The notes beneath the pieces were generated by a model. The model was not told the origin of the DNA. It worked only from the letters and a program-made list of their open reading frames with translations, and ran no database searches. The translations under genes and the position numbers were made by a program. A stretch of 25,455 bases of DNA from an alpha proteobacterium SCGC AAA240-E13 (GTDB taxonomy: Bacteria; Pseudomonadota; Alphaproteobacteria; Pelagibacterales; Pelagibacteraceae): assembly GCA_000504625.1 (NCBI GenBank), contig AZHR01000018.1:1-25455 (forward strand), in the 5' to 3' direction. Shown here piece after piece: positions 23,677 to 25,455 of this stretch. The first letter of the stretch is position 1. Each line of letters begins with the position of its first letter.

Positions 23677-24900
23677 TTAGCTAGCTTTTTTTTTTCGTTC
23701 TCTTTCCAATAATCGAATCAAAGAATCAACCATCATGTCAGATGCTTTAAAAATTTCGGTAGTTTTGAATTCGTGAAAAACATTTTTTTCTGGATCTGTC
23801 TTATCTTCAATAACAATGCCTTCTTTAGGTGAATTATTTTTAATATAAATTAAAAGCAGCCAATCTTCTTCAGCTGCATCGTCCCAACGAATATAAATTT
23901 CACTTTGTTCAAATCTTAAATCAATTACTCTTAAAATAGAACGATGTTTGGGAAGATAGCGTTTATTTATTTGAAAGCACAAGCTTACCGAAGATCTATA
24001 AAAACTTTCCAAACAATTTTCTATTTTTTGACGTTCTAAAGTATATTGTTTTTCCTTTTCTAGTAATGCATCTCTGTCTTCTCCTTCTTTTACCGTCAAT
24101 CCCAAGGATTCTATTCTTTCCTTAATTTTTTGATCTCGAATAGTTCTATACTTTTCTTTAAGTTTTTCTATACGTGATTGAAGTCCAGCATAATCAGATC
24201 TTTCTTCTTTAAGAGCAATACGCTCTAAATTTTGTAATTCTTTTATTTCTCTTTTTTTAAAACTTTCAATCTGTTTTTCTAGTTTTATTTCAAGTAAAAA
24301 TTTTTTCTGTCGTTCAGCCTGTTCTTTTCTAAGTGCAGCTTGCTCTTTTCTTAAAAAATTCTTAATATCTTTTTTTCTTTCTTTTTCAATTCTAATTTCA
24401 TCCCTTAATTCTTTTTCTTTAAGCTTTCGTCTGAGTTTTTCTTCCGATTTAATTTGTTTTTCTTTTTCTTTTCTTTCTCTTTCAATTTTTTGTAATTTTT
24501 TTATTTTATTTTTTTTTCTGAAATCTACAAAAGACTTGAGTGATTTAGAAAAGAAATCCACCACTTGTTCATCTGCTTTGATAAGTAGTTTAAGAATGGA
24601 ACTTACTACATTTTGAAAATTTAATTTTTTAAACTTTTTGGTTCGTTTGTTAATATTTGGAAATTTTATTTTTTTTAATTCAATTTGAGAGATAATTTCC
24701 TTAATCTTTCTCGATCTCTTTCGATTTCTTTTTTTAGCTTTTTTTGTCTTCTTTTTTTGTTTTCTAAAACTTCTTTTTTTAGCTTTTTTTGTCTTCTTTT
24801 TTTGTTTTCTAAAACTTCTTTTTTTAGCTTTTTTTGTCTTCTTTTTTTGTTTTCTAAGACTTCTTTTTTTAGCTTTTTTTGTCTTCTTTTTTTGTTTCAT
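23677..24900 (-). CDS. Lysine-rich coiled-coil protein with tandem N-terminal repeats, function unknown
   Basis: No recognised family. The 407 residues fall into three parts. Residues 2-61 are four copies of a 15-residue basic unit, KQKKKTKKAKKRSFR, similar in composition to histone-H1-like or nucleic-acid-binding tails. Residues about 90-300 are highly charged Lys/Glu-rich heptad-like helix, very probably a long coiled coil. Residues about 305-400 look globular, with SSVSLCFQINKRYLPKH, IRWDDAAEEDWLLLIYI and a final helix MMVDSLIRLLERERKKK. There is no signal peptide or membrane segment. It lies 33 bases downstream of the cfa-like gene on the same strand. The whole-length open frame and the ordered C-terminal domain argue that it is a real gene despite the low complexity. 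Confidence 0.75.
   Translation of the reverse strand: MKQKKKTKKAKKRSLRKQKKKTKKAKKRSFRKQKKKTKKAKKRSFRKQKKKTKKAKKRNRKRSRKIKEIISQIELKKIKFPNINKRTKKFKKLNFQNVVSSILKLLIKADEQVVDFFSKSLKSFVDFRKKNKIKKLQKIERERKEKEKQIKSEEKLRRKLKEKELRDEIRIEKERKKDIKNFLRKEQAALRKEQAERQKKFLLEIKLEKQIESFKKREIKELQNLERIALKEERSDYAGLQSRIEKLKEKYRTIRDQKIKERIESLGLTVKEGEDRDALLEKEKQYTLERQKIENCLESFYRSSVSLCFQINKRYLPKHRSILRVIDLRFEQSEIYIRWDDAAEEDWLLLIYIKNNSPKEGIVIEDKTDPEKNVFHEFKTTEIFKASDMMVDSLIRLLERERKKKAS
24726..24897 (-). repeat. Four tandem copies of a 45-bp coding repeat
   Basis: The unit is 45 bases (15 codons), with copies beginning at 24726, 24771, 24816 and 24861 on the plus strand. The middle copies are identical at the DNA level apart from one base (AAAAC versus AAGAC at the end of the third), which causes a Phe-to-Leu difference. 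The copy farthest from the start codon diverges at its end. Near-identity including synonymous positions implies recent expansion by slippage or unequal crossing-over, in frame with the gene. Confidence 0.92.
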
Positions 24901-24933
24901 GGATTTAATTGATAATGAATACTTATCAATAAG

Positions 24934-25455
24934 TTATTGATAAATATAGTCTCTTGTACTCGGAGCAGTATGAAGTTCTTTTGTTAATTGTAATTGAAAA
25001 ACAACACGATCCCCCCACCGAAAAGTAATTTCACAAGAAGTCAAATAAAATTCCCACATTCTAAAGAATTTTTCGTCAAACATTTTTAAGGCTATATCTT
25101 TATTATTTAAAAAGCGTTCTTTCCAATGACGAAGTGTGTATGAGTAATGCATTCTTAGAATCTCCAAGTCTGATAAAATTAACCCTGATTTTTCAATAGG
25201 AACCGTAATTTCACTTAAACTCGGAGTGTATCCTCCTGGAAAAATATATCGTGTTATCCATGGATGAGGTTGTCTTGGTGAATCAACTGAACCAATCGTA
25301 TGAAGAAGAGCTATTCCATCTTTATTTAAAATTTCGTATATTTTATTAAAAAAAGTTCTGTAAAATTTTCTGCCAACATGTTCGAACATTCCGACAGAAA
25401 CTATTCGATCAAATTTTTCCTTAACTTCCCTATAATCGCATAATCTAAATTCGAC
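24934..25455 (-). CDS. cfa: Cyclopropane-fatty-acyl-phospholipid synthase, C-terminal part (cut by window edge)
   Basis: SAM-dependent methyltransferase that cyclopropanates, or in related forms otherwise methylates, unsaturated phospholipid acyl chains. The last 173 residues are present; the frame is open to the window edge and continues upstream of the internal ATG at 25389. Motifs are VEFRLCDYR, FDRIVSVGMFEHVG, LLHTIGS, PWITRYIFPGGYTPSL, HYSYTLRHWKERF and FRMWEFYLTSCEITFRWG, all classical for CFA synthases. SAM-binding motif I lies outside the window. Related ketomycolate-type or methyl-branching enzymes share these motifs, so the exact product is not certain. Confidence 0.93.
   Translation of the reverse strand, partial: VEFRLCDYREVKEKFDRIVSVGMFEHVGRKFYRTFFNKIYEILNKDGIALLHTIGSVDSPRQPHPWITRYIFPGGYTPSLSEITVPIEKSGLILSDLEILRMHYSYTLRHWKERFLNNKDIALKMFDEKFFRMWEFYLTSCEITFRWGDRVVFQLQLTKELHTAPSTRDYIYQ

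Noticed and set aside
24726..24897. Regular repeats suggesting a CRISPR array
   Set aside because: The units are directly adjacent 45-bp copies without unique spacers, in frame with a coding gene.
24685..24912. Plus-strand open frame of 75 codons rich in Phe, Ser and Leu
   Set aside because: It is the antisense of the lysine-rich repeat, which on the other strand yields Phe/Ser/Leu codons. It resembles no membrane protein family and simply mirrors the repeat period.

Overview
The window looks like a piece of a streamlined, strongly AT-rich alphaproteobacterial genome, probably a free-living marine SAR11-like lineage. The evidence is a GcrA cell-cycle regulator (an alphaproteobacterial hallmark), an NDUFA9-like reductase, the alphaproteobacterial order pyrF-trpF-trpB-trpA-accD-folC facing trxA, very short or overlapping gene junctions and lysine/asparagine-rich proteins. 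No rRNA, tRNA, CRISPR array, transposase or prophage gene is visible. No gap between genes exceeds about 230 bases.

Layout. 1-1184 (minus): an ABC-2 type permease followed by a partial argD. 1325-4158 (plus): gcrA, a DpkA-like imine reductase and a divergent PiT-family-like membrane protein. 4169-5104 (minus): an NDUFA9-like NAD(P)-binding protein. 5123-17560 (plus): one uninterrupted 14-gene run, rnd-kdsD-lptC-lptB-aroA-cmk-rpsA-ihfB-pyrF-trpF-trpB-trpA-accD-folC, with junctions from 47 bases of overlap to 18 bases of gap. 17554-19359 (minus): trxA and an exonuclease I-like gene. 19492-21361 (plus): a Cas4/RecB-like PD-(D/E)XK nuclease and rmuC. 21364-22108 (minus): nadE split into two frames. 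22163-23663 (plus): an exported pentapeptide-repeat protein, a protein-isoaspartate methyltransferase and an acylphosphatase. 23677-25455 (minus): a lysine-rich coiled-coil protein with a fresh 45-bp tandem repeat, downstream of a partial cyclopropane-fatty-acid synthase gene.

How the genes fit together. The long plus-strand run joins lipopolysaccharide precursor synthesis and transport (kdsD, lptC, lptB), the shikimate/tryptophan branch (aroA, trpFBA), nucleotide supply (cmk, pyrF), translation and nucleoid proteins (rpsA, ihfB), fatty-acid initiation (accD) and folate (folC). The 17.5-21.4 kb segment is rich in nucleases (exonuclease I, PD-(D/E)XK, RmuC).

The most striking observation is that trpF, trpB, trpA, accD and folC sit in their ancestral order but all five carry changes in motifs that are nearly invariant in their families. 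Examples are Asp for the catalytic Glu109 of TrpB, loss of the phosphate-binding glycine loop of TrpF, replacement of the PFSDPLA loop of TrpA, SGGQRMM for SGGARMQ in AccD, and ENGLFNRFD for EVGLGGRLD in FolC. The reading frames are intact and tightly coupled, so decay is unlikely. Either these are unusually fast-evolving true enzymes or the block has been repurposed. The other main oddities are the missing lptA between lptC and lptB, the +1-split nadE, and the repeat-expanded lysine-rich tail.
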